Shown: positions 30,741 to 41,067, numbered from the stretch's first letter. The stretch: 64,000 nucleotides of DNA from Achatina immaculata (GCA_009760885.1 CM019709.1:31895906-31959905), one strand, 5' to 3'. Numbers and translations are program-made. The notes: a model not told the origin generated them from the letters alone.

Positions 30741-31587
30741 TGTAACAGAATAGCAATTCTGTACAGAGTGTATTGTGTATAGCCAGTAGTTGTGGTCTGG
30801 TAGACTACAACTCATGTCCGTGTGCAAAGCACGTGGTTCGAGAAAATTCGAAGTCACGTGGTTGAGTTGAGCTGGAGATATGCATGGGCTAAGAAAGGCA
30901 GTCTTGTTCAGAATGGGTCAGAGAAAGGTTGTGTGATTGTCTCTAGAATGTGGTAGAGAGAGCCTTGTTGTTGTGGTAGCAGGAGTTTTAGTGATTTATG
31001 ATGTAGGAAGAATTTTGTAGTGATTACAAATTGAAATCTCGTTTGGGAAGAGTTTCTACCAGTGGCAATTGTTGGTAGTGAGATGGAAGAATTGGTTTTT
31101 CCTGTGTTGATTGAGGTTTTCTTGATAATGTTGTGAGTATGAATTATTTTGTGTACTGCACATTGTATGGTATTTTTACCCATATGGCGTAGAGCTCGTC
31201 CACGCCGGGTACTGTTAATGTAATTCTTGTTCAGCCTTATGGCAATGTTTACATCATCATGATTTCACCCTCATTTTGTCCATAATAAATGTGTTTGGTC
31301 TAAGATATAACTACACCTATGGGCTTTGTTAAAATTCTCGTTGTTGACCAGTTTGTTCTGGTTGGAAGACTGCAAGTTACGTTAAGCTGTTGTATTGTAT
31401 CTGTACTATTTTTGTGGAGTTGAAAGCCTGGGTGTCTTGTTGTATTTTCTCAGTGAGTAACATAGAAAATTAGGTGATGGTTAGAACACCAGCAACAAGA
31501 AGAAAAATATAAGTTCAAACTGTACTCCACAAGTAGTTAAAGAATAACAGAGAAAAACTAGTAAAGTAGTGTCGTGACTCTGTTTTA
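30741..31587 (+). repeat. 3' LTR (847 bp)
   Basis: Uninterrupted copy of the LTR. Differences from the 5' LTR: gaatgggtc for gaataggtc, agatataac for agataaaac, ctcgttg for ctcattg, and aataacag for aataatag. Followed by CCTT at 31588-31591, matching the left flank. Confidence 0.92.
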
Positions 31588-31589
31588 CC

Positions 31590-31870
31590 TTAGGTGATAT
31601 GCCAGCGTCAGTGTTAGCGAACCATAGCTGACTAAGACCCTCCCCCATCTCTCCGTTGGCACCCCCACAACAGGCTGAACCTGGTTAACGGGGCGGGGAT
31701 CGCCATAGTCCCCATGGTGACGGAGTCTGCTAAAGAAGCATTGCACACCCCCTGCTTTTTAGCTGTACTCCGGGACTGAAAAAATAGATGCCATAACCCG
31801 CTCCCACCCCGATACGATGCTGTTCCTCAACATCACTACAGCATCGGCTGCAAAGAAGAACAGCTCGCAG
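31590..31870 (+). repeat. SINE-C-type retroposon copy
   Basis: Shares with 33005-33344 the order: accatagctgac, ccctcc..tctctccgttggcac, acctggtt, ccccatgg, gtctgctaaagaagca, tgctttttagct, and gcatcggctgcaaag. Similarity is moderate. The right end at about 31870 meets the minus-strand zinc-knuckle ORF. Confidence 0.55.
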
Positions 31871-31889
31871 TTACAGGGAGTTCGTACAA

Positions 31890-31951
31890 GTTCAAGTTCT
31901 CCCCTTGTTCGAAGACGTTCTGATTTTGTGGTGGGGTGTCTTCTGCTTGAG

Positions 31952-31999
<48 letters not shown>

Positions 32000-32400
32000 A
32001 CTGGACAGCTCCTCTATCTGCTCTCTCTGGTTCTTTTTCTTATGCGGGCACTTGCTGGCCCAGTGATCGCCCATGCCACATCTTGGGCATCGGGTTTTCC
32101 GTCCTGGAATTTGGACCCACATTTTGTGTAGTTCGTAGTATCCCTCATTCTCTTCCAGAATTACATAATGATGTAGTGGCTTTTCTGGACCAAATGCCAA
32201 ACTCCATTTGCCCGTAGCTGCCTGTACTCTCGAGATTTCTATGTTTGGGTCTCTCGTTATTTCTCCTGCGAGTCGCTTCACAGTATCTTGCTTCATTGTT
32301 GGAAAAGGGGAGGGGGGACCAGTGTAGAGTTTCTTTCCGGCTCAGTTTTTCAAGGTGTTCCACCTTAATGGTCGCTTTGGGGTGGCCGGCGTCAAAAACT
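31890..32400 (-). pseudogene. Non-LTR retrotransposon ORF1 fragment with CCHC knuckle
   Basis: Minus-strand frame: VFDAGHPKATIKVEHLEKLS upstream in one frame, then after a shift near 32300 KWSLAFGPEKPLHHYVIL, EGYYELHKMWVQIPGRKTRC and a zinc knuckle CPRCGMGDHWASKCP. It then enters a CT repeat coding arginine/glutamate runs (31951-31998). ORF1 proteins of I/Jockey-group elements combine an RRM-like region and zinc knuckles for RNA binding, which fits. The C-terminus is a repeat artefact. Likely related to the RNase H-bearing family nearby, but this is not shown. Confidence 0.6.
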
Positions 32401-32409
32401 CTTCCATGC

Positions 32410-32513
32410 AGTTAACTGTAGTGGGCAATGCGGGCAGTCAACTGTAGTGGGCAATGCGGGCAGTCAACTGTAGTGGGCAATGCGGGCAGTCAACTGTAGT
32501 GGGCAATGCGGGC
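32410..32513. repeat. 26-bp tandem repeat, 4 copies
   Basis: Four head-to-tail units of agtcaactgtagtggg followed by caatgcgggc. Three copies are identical and the first has a single t substitution. Confidence 0.95.
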
Positions 32514-33004
32514 TGCTGCCGTCAGTATGACATATCAGCGGCTTCTATTTTCAAACCGGTGCAGTGCTGCGATACCCCTGCTCCTTCACCAAGGAGACAA
32601 GACAAAGCTTTAAAAAAATCTTAAAGGGGACCAGACATTTAAAGAAGGTATATTAAATTATTAAGTTTACAAAATTACTCCAAGAGTCCAGTTTGTAAAA
32701 GCGAAGTGTATATAACAAAAAGAAAAGGTAGAAAGACCTGACCAATAACACAGGAAGTTAAAGATTTAGTTTCAGTAACAGCCTTGTCTGTCAGAGCAGG
32801 CCAGTCAGAGATCATAGCTGTCCAGGCCAATCAGAGATCGTAGCTGTCCGAGACTTTACCTCATCTACATGCTGACAGGCTGAATTTGTCTGACAGGGCG
32901 TGGCTATCTGTGCTCCCGAATGTTGTGGAGTCATTCGTTACATTTTTAGGGAGGACGGAGGGAGAGGGGGGAGGGGAAAGTTTCACTCAAGGTCTTCAAG
33001 AAAT
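32514..33004. other. No gene recognised
   Basis: Contains a short imperfect duplication (gtcagagatcatagctgtcc and atcagagatcgtagctgtcc, about 32805-32850) and otherwise unassigned DNA. Confidence 0.4.
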
Positions 33005-33344
33005 ACAAGGGTGATGACCTATCCGATCTGACTGTCAACGACCCATAGCTGACCTGCAAGCTTCAGAGTTGGCAAAAACCATTGTCGACCAATACCCTGT
33101 CTTCTCACTCCTTTGGTAGCCCCAGTAACAAGCTCAACCAATCTCATGGGACGTGGCTCGCCACAGTCTCCATGGGTGGTGGACTCTTTTTAAGGAGGTT
33201 TTGCGCACCCCTGTTGCTTTTTAGCTCCACTTAAAATAAATAGCCGCTGTAACCCAATCCCACTTCAACACGAAGCTAACACCTTCATGACACCGGCTAC
33301 AAAGGACATCGCGCTCTCAATTCCAAAAGAAGAAGAAGAAGAAG
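33005..33344 (+). repeat. SINE-C-type retroposon with GAA tail
   Basis: About 340 bp closing in a GAA repeat (33326-33345). Related copies: 21958-22075 (head only), 31590-31870, and 36424-36680 on the minus strand. Shared landmarks are acccatagctgacctgcaag, ctccatggg.gtgga and gctttttagctccac. No clear pol III A/B boxes were found, so SINE is a working label. It might instead be the untranslated part of the GAA-tailed RNase H non-LTR family. Confidence 0.55.
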
Positions 33345-33543
33345 AATGCGCCCATAAAGGAAGAACACAATACCCAACATTATCACAGCATCGGCTGATA
33401 AGAACATTCTGTTCGGAGTTCCAATGAGACAACACAACAGCAAGAACGGCTAGTAAGAAAGCTCCGTGGAAGCCAGACGCTGGGTAACATCATCGAACAC
33501 TTGTCATACACAATGCACTATGAAGAAATACGTTCCCGCTCAA

Positions 33544-33860
33544 ACATCAGTCATTCAGTCAGTCATTTAGAAGTCTCTTGCGGAACTTTGCCCCCCCCCC
33601 TCACAGCTCTCCTGTAGGTCTCTCGCTTGTAAGCAAGATGCCTTGCTGCTGATGCATCCTTTTGCAGATTATAAACAATGTCTTGCAGCCATCTTCGCCT
33701 TGGTCTTCCTCTCTTTCTTTTTCCAATTACGTACCCTTCCAATGCTGTCTTCTCTAAATTATCATGACGTTTAATGTGTCCAAAATATTTAACTTTTTTC
33801 TGTTTAATTCTCTTTAATGCCCAGCCTTCTTTAAGTTCTTGTAGTATGGATATATTTATT
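33544..33860 (-). mobile_element. RTE-1 3' end abutting an 18S rRNA fragment
   Basis: Minus-strand RTE-1 terminus, from the TISILQEL-equivalent (aatatatccatactacaag on the minus strand, about 33860) to the tail at 33544-33565. A C-run at 33591-33600 is a local expansion. Its 5' cut is 6 nt from the 18S sequence, in the same orientation. Confidence 0.8.
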
Positions 33861-33866
33861 AAGGAA

Positions 33867-33989
33867 TCTAAGGAAGCTCGATTGATTTAATGAGCCATTC
33901 GCGGTTTCACCGTGAGACAGTGTGAACTTAGACACGCATGGCTTAATCTTTGAGACAAGCAAATGACTTCTGGCAGGATCAACCAGATA
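33867..33989 (-). rRNA. 18S rRNA 5' end fragment (about 123 nt, mutated)
   Basis: Reading the minus strand from 33989: atctggttgatcctgccag, then gcttgtctcaaagattaagc, then tctaagttcacactgtctca, then gcgaatggctcattaaatca. This is the universal eukaryotic 18S start. I see substitutions at conserved places, for example agaagtcatttg for agtagtcatatg and gcgtgtc for gcatgtc. It ends after about 123 nt, so it is a non-functional fragment, and the rest of the 18S gene is absent from the window. Confidence 0.9.
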
Positions 33990-34570
33990 GCTTTCGTCAC
34001 GGAACCTTAATCGGATATCTCCCGACAGACCGACGCGGGGCAAGGGAGACAGTGCTCTGCTCAGAGCGGATACCTTTCGACCCCGGCAGCGTTTCATTTC
34101 CTTTAACCGGCGGGGGCAATCGGCGGCTTTCTCTGTTCTAACGAACGAGACGAGAGCCCAGCCGCCCACAACCAACGCACATTACATACTGCAGACCTGA
34201 TACTCTTTGGGAGAGATGGGCCAATTTCGAGACCATCGGTCGACAAAACCGTAGTACACCGTTAGCACGAACCTGGCTAGCTAGCCTTTTATGTGCTTCG
34301 TTCGACGGACAAACCACTCGCTTCTGTATCGAAACACCTTAACTCTCGCCGTCCTGGAAGGGACAGAAAGTTTTTCTCCCCACGCACGGAACTCGAGAGC
34401 GCTTTTTCGCCAAAAGAACTTCGCCCTGCCCAACAGCAGCAGCCATCTCTCTCTAATCTAGGAGCCACCTCTCTAATCCAGGAGCCACCTCTCTCTAATC
34501 TAGGAGCCAACTCTCTCTCTCTCTCTCTAATCTAGGGGCAATCTCTCTAATCTAGGAGTCACCACCGGAA
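33990..34570 (-). other. Probable rRNA 5' external transcribed spacer
   Basis: Continues upstream of the 18S start on the same strand, with GC-rich blocks unlike the surrounding AT-rich DNA. Short tandem repeats (ctctctaatctaggagcc, about 22-26 bp, several copies at 34441-34555) are typical of rDNA spacers. Identification rests on position; there is no conserved ETS motif to confirm it. The upstream limit is unknown. Confidence 0.55.
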
Positions 34571-35078
34571 TATTATAGCCATCTCTAGAATTTTGGAACC
34601 AAGTCCAACACACGTCATTCCCGTAAGGGCTATATTAAAATAAGACAAAAGCTAACCGTCCAGCAACTTTACACAAGAAATGTCTCAGCCTATGGCTGGC
34701 TCAAACCGCTTTCCTGAATTTACACAACAGCCGAATCATGAATTTATCACTCATGTATAAAATTACGGTTAAAAAAAATACATTTCCGTATAAATCCATG
34801 TTCAGTGTCCCGGCAGTTCCTGTCCTTGATATTCTCCATGACGATCAGGATCGATACCCAGCATCAACACGTGGAGCAGAACGATACGTTAATCTGCTTC
34901 ACGCAGACTTGGATCAACACAATGTAATTTCCTACCCCGGGCGGCCTTTGTTTTCTTTAGATTTCAGGAAGGGTGTAAAGCCGTGAGGCGAAAGTTGCAA
35001 TCTGATGTGGGAAATTGTTGCAGTCTGGAAACTGTTTATCGTGGAAGCTTACTAGAGACGGTGAGATATGCGTTACAG
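34571..35078. other. No gene recognised
   Basis: Includes an open frame at 34738-34986 (about 82 codons, with DILHDDQDRYPASTRGAERY) that I cannot assign. It could be rDNA spacer or another repeat. Confidence 0.35.
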
Positions 35079-36240
35079 GTTAGCATTGGGAGTTTGCTAC
35101 AAGCTGCGAGGTATAAAGATACAGTTGTAACAGAATAGCAATTCTGTTCAGAGATTATTTGTGTATTGCTAATAATTGTGTTGCGTAGACCACAACTCAT
35201 GTCGTTAGGTGTCCGTGTGCAAAACGTCGTTAGAAAGGTCCGTGTGAAAAAGCCGTCGTTAATGAGAGTCTTTGTATGATCGTGGAACGGTGTGGACGTG
35301 TTTTGTCGAGCTGTGTGATTGTTTCTAGAATGTAGTAGGAAGGTTTCTAGAATGTGGTAGGAAGAGCCTTACTTGTTTGTTGTAGACAACAGTAGTTTTG
35401 ATGTAGATGGAATCTCGTTTAGTAAGGGTTTCTAGCAGTGGCAATTTGTTGGTAGTTAGTTGGAGGATTTAGTTATTCTAGTGACGGCTGAGGTTTTGGG
35501 TGGAACGTTGTAAGTATGATTTTATGTGTATAAGGACATTGTAAGGTTTTTTTGCCCACATGGCGTAGAGTTCGCTCACGCCGGGTACTGTTACTGTAAT
35601 ACTTGTTCAGCCTGATGGCGATGTATCCATCATTCCTGATTTCACTCTCATTTTGTACATTAATAAATGTGTTTGGTCTAAGATATAACTAACCTATGGG
35701 CTTTGTTAAAATTCTCATTGTTGACCAGTTTGTTCTGGTTGGAAGACTGCAAGTTACGTTAAGCTGTTGTATTTGTATTAGTCTGTGGAGTGGAAACCTG
35801 GGTGTCTTGTTGTGTTTTCTTGATGTATAATAAAGGAAACTAGGTGACTGTTAACACCAGCAACAAGAAGAAGAAACTTATAAGTTGAAACTATACTCCA
35901 CAAGAAGATTCAATCAATCCAGTAGGGACCCATTTTCGTAAGGAGAAATCCTGCTTTACAGTTTAGTCTGGGAGTTTGCTACAAGCTGCGAGATATAAAG
36001 ATACAATTTAGTCTGAGAGTTTGCTACAAGCTGTGACTTATAAAGATACAGCATAGCCTGATAGTTTGCTAAAAGCTGCAAGATATAAAGCTACAGCGTA
36101 GTCTGTGAGTTTGCTACAAGCTGCGAGACATAGAGATACAGTTTAGTCTGGGAGTGTGCTAAAGCTACAAGGTATAAAGATACAGTTTAGTCTGGGAGTT
36201 TGTACAAGCTCTGAGATGCAAATTGCAGTTTAGCTTGGGA
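35079..36240. repeat. 45-bp minisatellite split by a solo LTR
   Basis: Unit: acagtttagtctgggagttt, then gctacaagctgcgag, then atataaagat. One unit lies left of the LTR (35079-35125) and about seven diverged units right of it (35958-36240). The unit phase is continuous across the LTR after removing the ACAGT duplication. Confidence 0.85.
35126..35957 (+). mobile_element. Solo LTR related to the 24030-31587 element
   Basis: 832 bp starting tgtaacagaatagcaattct like the intact LTRs and ending ...cctgcttt. It is flanked by ACAGT on both sides (35121-35125 and 35958-35962). The 3' half is highly similar to the intact LTR (tgttctggttggaagactgc, acgttaagctgttgta). The 5' third is divergent, indicating a different subfamily or an older copy. 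No internal region remains, as after LTR-LTR recombination. Confidence 0.85.
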
Positions 36241-36423
36241 GTATTTAGGGAGCATATAAAAGAAAAAACCAACAAAAAAAAAACCAAAAAACTAAACTGT
36301 GCTAGAGTGATGGCCTCGCTGTCACGGTCTGCAAGCCAGATCTGTAGAACACCTGCAAAAATAGTTCCCAAGCCGAACAAGATGGCGGTCACTTACTCGT
36401 AGCTTCAGTGTTGGCGCAAACCG

Positions 36424-36680
36424 CTTTCTTCTTCTTCTTCTTCTCCTTCTTCTTCTTCTTTGAACTGCAAGCTGGTGTTCTTTGCTGCCGAGGCAGTGCA
36501 GATTGGGAGCGGACTGTCGTGACTTTTTTTTCAGTCTATGTGTGGAGCTAAAAAGTACGGGATATGCAATACCTCTTTAGCATAGACTGCACCACCAAAG
36601 AGACTATGGCCACCCCTACCCCAGTAGCCAGGCTAGGCCTGTTACTGAAGGTTACCAGAGAAAGAAGTGGAACAGATCAG
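36424..36680 (-). repeat. SINE-C-type retroposon copy
   Basis: Minus orientation, with its GAA tail seen as ttc repeats at 36424-36462. Contains gtggagctaaaaagtacggg, tgcaatacctctttagca and actatggccacccc, matching the reverse complement of 31690-31800. Confidence 0.55.
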
Positions 36681-36897
36681 AGCCAGCTGAGACTCTGTTC
36701 TGCCTACTACGCTCCTACCAATGTAAACGTTTAGAATTGGAGATCGAATGAGAGGACGAACTTGGTCATAAAAGTACTCAAAGAGGAAGTTCGATGTGGG
36801 ACATGATAGCAACTCAAAGCAACTATTAGAAACCCTACTTCCCCCCCCCCCCCAAACAAGTCAGGCCTAGGTTAATATTCCCATCACGAAAAAGGTG

Positions 36898-36907
36898 GGG
36901 GGGGGGG

Positions 36908-36940
<33 letters not shown>

Positions 36941-36945
36941 CGAAC
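36898..36945. repeat. G run and GA microsatellite
   Basis: Poly-G (36897-36909) followed by a GA repeat to 36934, then gaacgaacgaac, the tail of the CR1/L2-like element. Confidence 0.9.
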
Positions 36946-38110
36946 ATACTTTATTTTCAAATGGTTAAGAACTGGGCGCGCAGGCCCATCCGACATTCTG
37001 CCCTTCATCATACAGCTTTCACCCAGTGACAGTCATTCAGCATTTGTTAATGAGCATAATAATCATGAAGATACATTAAATGATTCCATAAATAAATAAT
37101 AAACTTATCTCATGTCCATACACTCAGCACTCTGATTTATGCAACATGAAATAAACTTGCATTCATACATTCATTGAAAACTAACAAATTTATAGAAAAT
37201 CTGCATTTAAAAAAAATTAAACACTCAAGCCATACTTTAAACGACTTTAGACTATGCTTGTGGGGGGAGGGGGGGGGGAATATAGTCCATATCAAACAGA
37301 TGTTGACACAGTTTAAAGTTATAAGAACGAATATTACTTATAAATTTTACATAAACTGCTAGGGCATTCCAAAGGTGGGCAGCTGAGTAAGAGAAGCTTT
37401 TTTTAAAGATGTCAAGCCTTGGTTTTCGGAGAATACAATTGCTTAAGCATTGACTGTGTTTTGGGTTGGATTTGAACAACGACCACAGATAGGGTGGAGC
37501 ATTGTGCGATAGAATTTTATGAATTAACTTGGCCTTGTTGAAAAGAAATTTCTTCTTGAGGGGTAGAGGATCAAGATGTTTGTCTTTATTTGTAATATGG
37601 ATGGCATGTTTGTTATCTATAAGCTTTACTGCTTGTTTTTTGAAGTGAGTAAAGTCTTTTCATGTTTGACATGGAACAACCATCCCAGACTGTGGAACAG
37701 TAGTCCAAGTGTGTTTGTATCTGCGATATGTAGTATATTTTTCTGGTGTCTATGTCAAGAAAATGTTTCATTTTAGTAAACTGGTAAATTTTTTGTGCAA
37801 TGAGTTTGTTTAGATTGTCTACATGATGATTCCAGCTGAGTTGGTGGTCAATCATGAGACTTAGAGTTTTATGTTCACTAACATTCTCAAAAGAATGGAA
37901 AAGAACTGTATTCATACCACTGCCAAAAAAGGGTAACCTGAAATTATGCACCAACTACAGAACTGTTGCCCTGATTAGTCATGCCAGTAAAATTCTGTTA
38001 AAGATCATAATGGGTAGACTTCGAAAGAAAATAGAATAAGAAGTCAATATGGTCCAAGCTGGCTTCAGGCAAGGAAGAGGATCAAGAGATCATATATTCA
38101 ATCTAAGATT

Positions 38111-38594
38111 CCTTATCCTTATATCCTTATATCCTTCCCGTGCCGTTAGACGTCACATAGGGCTCGCAAAGTAGTTCGCCAATTTTTCCTATCTTCGGCG
38201 AGTCTTTCAACCTCATCAAAGGATTTTATGCCTGTTAACTTGGCCTCTCTTAATAATGTTCTCTTCAGAGTTTCACGAGGTCTGCCCCTTTTTCTTCGGC
38301 CTGTTGTGTTCCACTTGATAGCTTGTTTTGGGATTCTCTGCTCATTTCTTCTCATCAAGTGGCCAACATATGTCTATCTCCTTTTCCTGATCACCCGTGA
38401 GACTGGTTGTTGTTCAGTCATCTGTCTTATCTCTGCATTGTTCTTGAATTCATTCCACTTGATGTCGAGTATTTTCCTTAGGCATTTGTTTTCAAAAGAG
38501 TCTAATTTCTTTTCTATTTCTTTAGTTGTTTTCCAGCTTTCACATGCATAAATGAGGGTGGATATTACATTTGAATTGAATAGTCTTAACTATT
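38111..38594 (-). mobile_element. RTE-2 3' end nested in RTE-1
   Basis: 484 bp on the minus strand, flanked by AATCTAAGATT (38100-38110 and 38595-38605). Codes the RTE-2 tail (KQAIKWNTTGRRKRGRPRET, LLREAKLTGIKSFDEVERLA, DRKNWRTTLRALCDV) and starts within STLIYACES-equivalent sequence. The right part is in a shifted frame. Confidence 0.9.
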
Positions 38595-38633
38595 AATCTA
38601 AGATTAATAATAGAGAAATGCAGGGAGTTTAAT

Positions 38634-39632
38634 GTGAATCTATATTTATCCTTTATAGACTACTCAAAGGCATTTGATTGTGTACAACACCAGAAACTTT
38701 GGGAAATAATGGAAAAAATGGGATTTCCAACACATTTGATACAATTAACATCACTGCTGTATTTAGACCAACAAGCGGCAGTAAGAATAAATGGTGAAAC
38801 AACAAGTTGGTTTGACATAAAACAAGGGGTCCGTCAGGGGTGCATATTGTCACCCTACTTATTTAACTTGTATACTGAAAATATAATGAGGAATGTTAGA
38901 GAAGATGTAGACAAAGAATATTACGATGCCATAACAGTTGGAGGTTATGAAATACCAGAGATTAGATATGCTGATGACACAGTATTGCTGTCCACAACAC
39001 AAGAAGGAATTGAAAAACTCATTATGTCAGTCCGCAAGAACAGCGAAGAGCAGAACCTCTATCTTAATGCAAAGAAAACTAAAGTGATGACAACTGACAA
39101 AACAAACAAGGCAACTGAAATATGTATCAATGAGGAAAAACTGGAAGAAGTGGAGAGTTTTGAATATCTTGGATCACTACTAACTAATAATGGAGATACA
39201 ATGAGGGAAATTAAAAGGAGGACATCTATTGCTCTTCAGAAAGTAAAACAAATAAAGAATCTGTGGAGAGGAGTAGACAGAACCACAAAAATAAAATTTT
39301 TAAGGACATGCATCTTTCCTATCGCAACATATGCCTGTGAGACCTGGACACTTAACAAAACAGCTGAGAAGCACATAAATGCCTTTGAATGTAAATGCTA
39401 TAGAAGAGTTCTCCAAATATCGTGGACACAAAAAAGAACAAATATATCTATACTACAAGAGCTAAATATTGAAGAAGGCTGGCTAGTAAAGAGGATTAAA
39501 GAGAGAAAACTTAAATATTTTGGCCACATTAAACGTCATGATAATTTAGAGAAGATCGTATTGGAAGGATACATGATGGGAAAAAGAAAAAAGAGGAAGA
39601 CCGAAACGAAGATGGCTGCAAGACATCGTTGA
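38634..39632 (+). pseudogene. RTE-1 reverse transcriptase, palm to C-terminus
   Basis: An open frame of 332 codons and the best-kept RTE-1 coding piece. RT motifs: LSFIDYSKAFDCVQHQKLWE (first aspartate), SWFDIKQGVRQGCILSPYLF, and IRYADDTVLLSTTQ (catalytic YADD). The thumb and tail follow (FEYLGSLLTNNGDTMREIKR, YACETWTLNKTAEKHINAF, ILQELNIEEGWLVKRIKERK, KYFGHIKRHDNL). BovB/RTE-type elements share the GVRQGCILSPxLFNLY spacing. The apparent start at 38634 is internal; upstream RT lies before the RTE-2 insertion. The final codons shift frame after MMGKRKK. Confidence 0.85.
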
Positions 39633-39999
39633 TGATCTGGAAATGGATGCAGCAGCTGCAGGCCATCTTGCTCACAACCGAGAGGCCTACAGGAGTGCTG
39701 TTTGGGAGGCAAAGTTCCGCAAGGGACATGCAAAGGAATGAATGAATGAATGAACATTCTCTATCTGTGAAGTTCCAGCGTGGAACTGTAGTGTTGTTGT
39801 TGTTGGTGAATTTGTTAATTTCTGTCTTGTTGTAATGTGCATGGATTTTGTTTTGCTGGTGTTTATGAGCATTCTGTTGTTATTACTCCAGTTAATTAGA
39901 CTGTTTATTTCAATTTGAAGAGTTGAGTCAAGGTTAATACAGTCATTGTCACTAGTGTAAACTGTGCAGTCATCAGTAAAAAGGTCACAAAATTAATTT

Positions 40000-40505
40000 T
40001 TTAGATGAGAGAGAGAAAGATACGAGAGGAAGAGAGAGAGAGAGAGAGCGAGAGACAAAAGGCAGACAGAGAGAAAGTAAACATTTGAAATGATTTGTCA
40101 TTTTCCCTTGTGTTTGCCTTGTCAGATAAGTTAACACGGTGGCTAGTGTGTGTAGTAAAGTAGGTGGTTGAGTTTTACAGAAGGATAGAAAGAGTGAGAA
40201 AATTGGGCAGAAACAAGAATGGCAGAAAGTAAGATGAGCACGTATAAATGGACAACATGCCATATATTTCGGCAAAAGACTTTTTTCAAAGATCACATAC
40301 AAAAAGAACACACGAGATAAACAAAAAACATTTTGTTTCCGTCGTTTCACAGGGATGATACGAAAAAAGAAAGCTAAGTGTTGAATTCTTGTTTCTGTCC
40401 AATGTCCTCACTATTTCTATCTTCTTATAAAATTTAACCATACACCTCCATCTACTTTATTACTAGAGCCAGTTTTATCGCAGTTATTACCGTTGTTATT
40501 TTAGT
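40000..40505. other. No gene recognised; repeat-like fragments
   Basis: GA-rich tract at 40022-40050. Two short matches to 2250-2340: aaacaagaatggcagaaagt directly, and the reverse complement of ccatacacctccat. This suggests a rearranged copy of the repeat preceding the GIY-YIG relic. Confidence 0.4.
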
Positions 40506-40765
40506 AGATCATCATCATCATCAGGTGCCGTGCCGACTGGCGTTGGCTATTATGCTTCTCCAGAGTACCCGATCCTTCATGCAGGCCATCAGTTCAGTTG
40601 GTGATCTCCTCTCACACCATCCCGTCAGACTGTCCAGTATCATTTCTATTGGTCTTCCTCTTAATCTTCTTCCTTCTGTTTTTCCTGTTGTTATAATATT
40701 TTCAATGCCCCCTCTTCTCATTGCGTGTCCTATGAAAGTACATTGTCTCTCTCTTATCTTTCTGA
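40506..40765 (-). mobile_element. RTE-4 3' end with GAT tail
   Basis: Minus-strand copy of the RTE-4a C-terminus: RERQCTFIGHAMRRGGIENI, RGRPIEMILDSLTGW, RRSPTELMACMKDRVLW and ANASRHGT before the stop, then an ATG/GAT tail (40508-40522). It closely matches 48540-48790. An unrelated imperfect 39-bp tandem repeat (tttattttagtagaaag, gataatg) follows on its 5' side at 40760-40860. Confidence 0.85.
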
Positions 40766-41067
40766 TTTTAGTAGATAATGTTTTTATTTTAGTAGAAAGC
40801 GTTGTTGCTTTGGTAGATAATGTTTTTATTTTAGTAGAAAGTGTTATTTTAGTAAAAGAGACTTTTATTAGAATACAAAATCCTATTATAACATTCATGT
40901 CTCACATAACCTCTACATTAGAATATTCACATCTTACAGAACCCCTGCATACATCAATCTGCATCTCATGGTAAGATGGCGTGACCTGTATATTGTGGAT
41001 ATAATTGAAAAAAAAATGCTTGTCAGTGTTCTTTTGATTTTAAAGAAGATAAGTACATTTTTTTCCT

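Larger units (their letters stand above)
24030..31587 (+). mobile_element. LTR retrotransposon, Ty3/Gypsy type, integrase not found
   Basis: Complete element: 847-bp LTRs (24030-25601 with a later 712-bp insertion, and 30741-31587), a primer-binding site at 25603, a gag-protease frame (26420-28369), an RT-RNase H frame (28335-30365), and a polypurine tract before 30741. The LTRs begin TGTAAC and end GTTTTA, and CCTT flanks both sides. I count four LTR mismatches and no indels once the insertion is removed, so the copy is young. The internal region is about 5.1 kb, short for a Gypsy element. No zinc-binding HHCC or DDE integrase region occurs after RNase H. Confidence 0.88.
37889..39752 (+). 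mobile_element. RTE-1, 5'-truncated copy with long RT frame
   Basis: Bounded by AACATTCTC at 37880-37888 and 39753-39761. The left part (37889-38100) codes KEWKRTVFIPLPKKGNLKLC, TNYRTVALISHASKI and VQAGFRQGRGS (RT fingers). It is then interrupted by RTE-2 (38111-38594) and continues to the ATGA tail. With the inner insertion removed, it is a 1.4-kb 5'-truncated retrotransposition product. Confidence 0.88.
36938..39995 (-). pseudogene. CR1/L2-like retrotransposon RT region, interrupted by RTE-1
   Basis: Minus-strand copy in two parts (39995-39762 and 37888-36938). Removing RTE-1 and one AACATTCTC restores a continuous reading: MLINTSKTKSMHITTRQKL, GTSQIENV, then SEHKTLSLMIDHQLSW, QIQTHLDYCSTVWDG, and after a shift KKSFSYSAAHLWNAL. 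Upstream of MLIN the sequence reads DCTVYTS, a remnant of the F/YADD region with the catalytic pair damaged. It ends with the family 3' untranslated region and a GTTC tail near 36938. RNase H is absent, as in CR1/L2-like elements. Confidence 0.75.

Noticed and set aside
31951..31998. Arginine/glutamate-rich domain at the end of the zinc-knuckle ORF
   Set aside because: Encoded by a CT simple repeat, so it is probably a later expansion and not a domain.
33867..33989. Start of a working rDNA unit
   Set aside because: Only about 123 nt of 18S is present, with changes at universally conserved positions, and it runs straight into an RTE-1 end.
38653..38853. Minus-strand frame opposite the RTE-1 RT, and similar frames at 54080-54283
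   Set aside because: They are antisense shadows of the conserved RT motifs; the same shadow appears in both copies.
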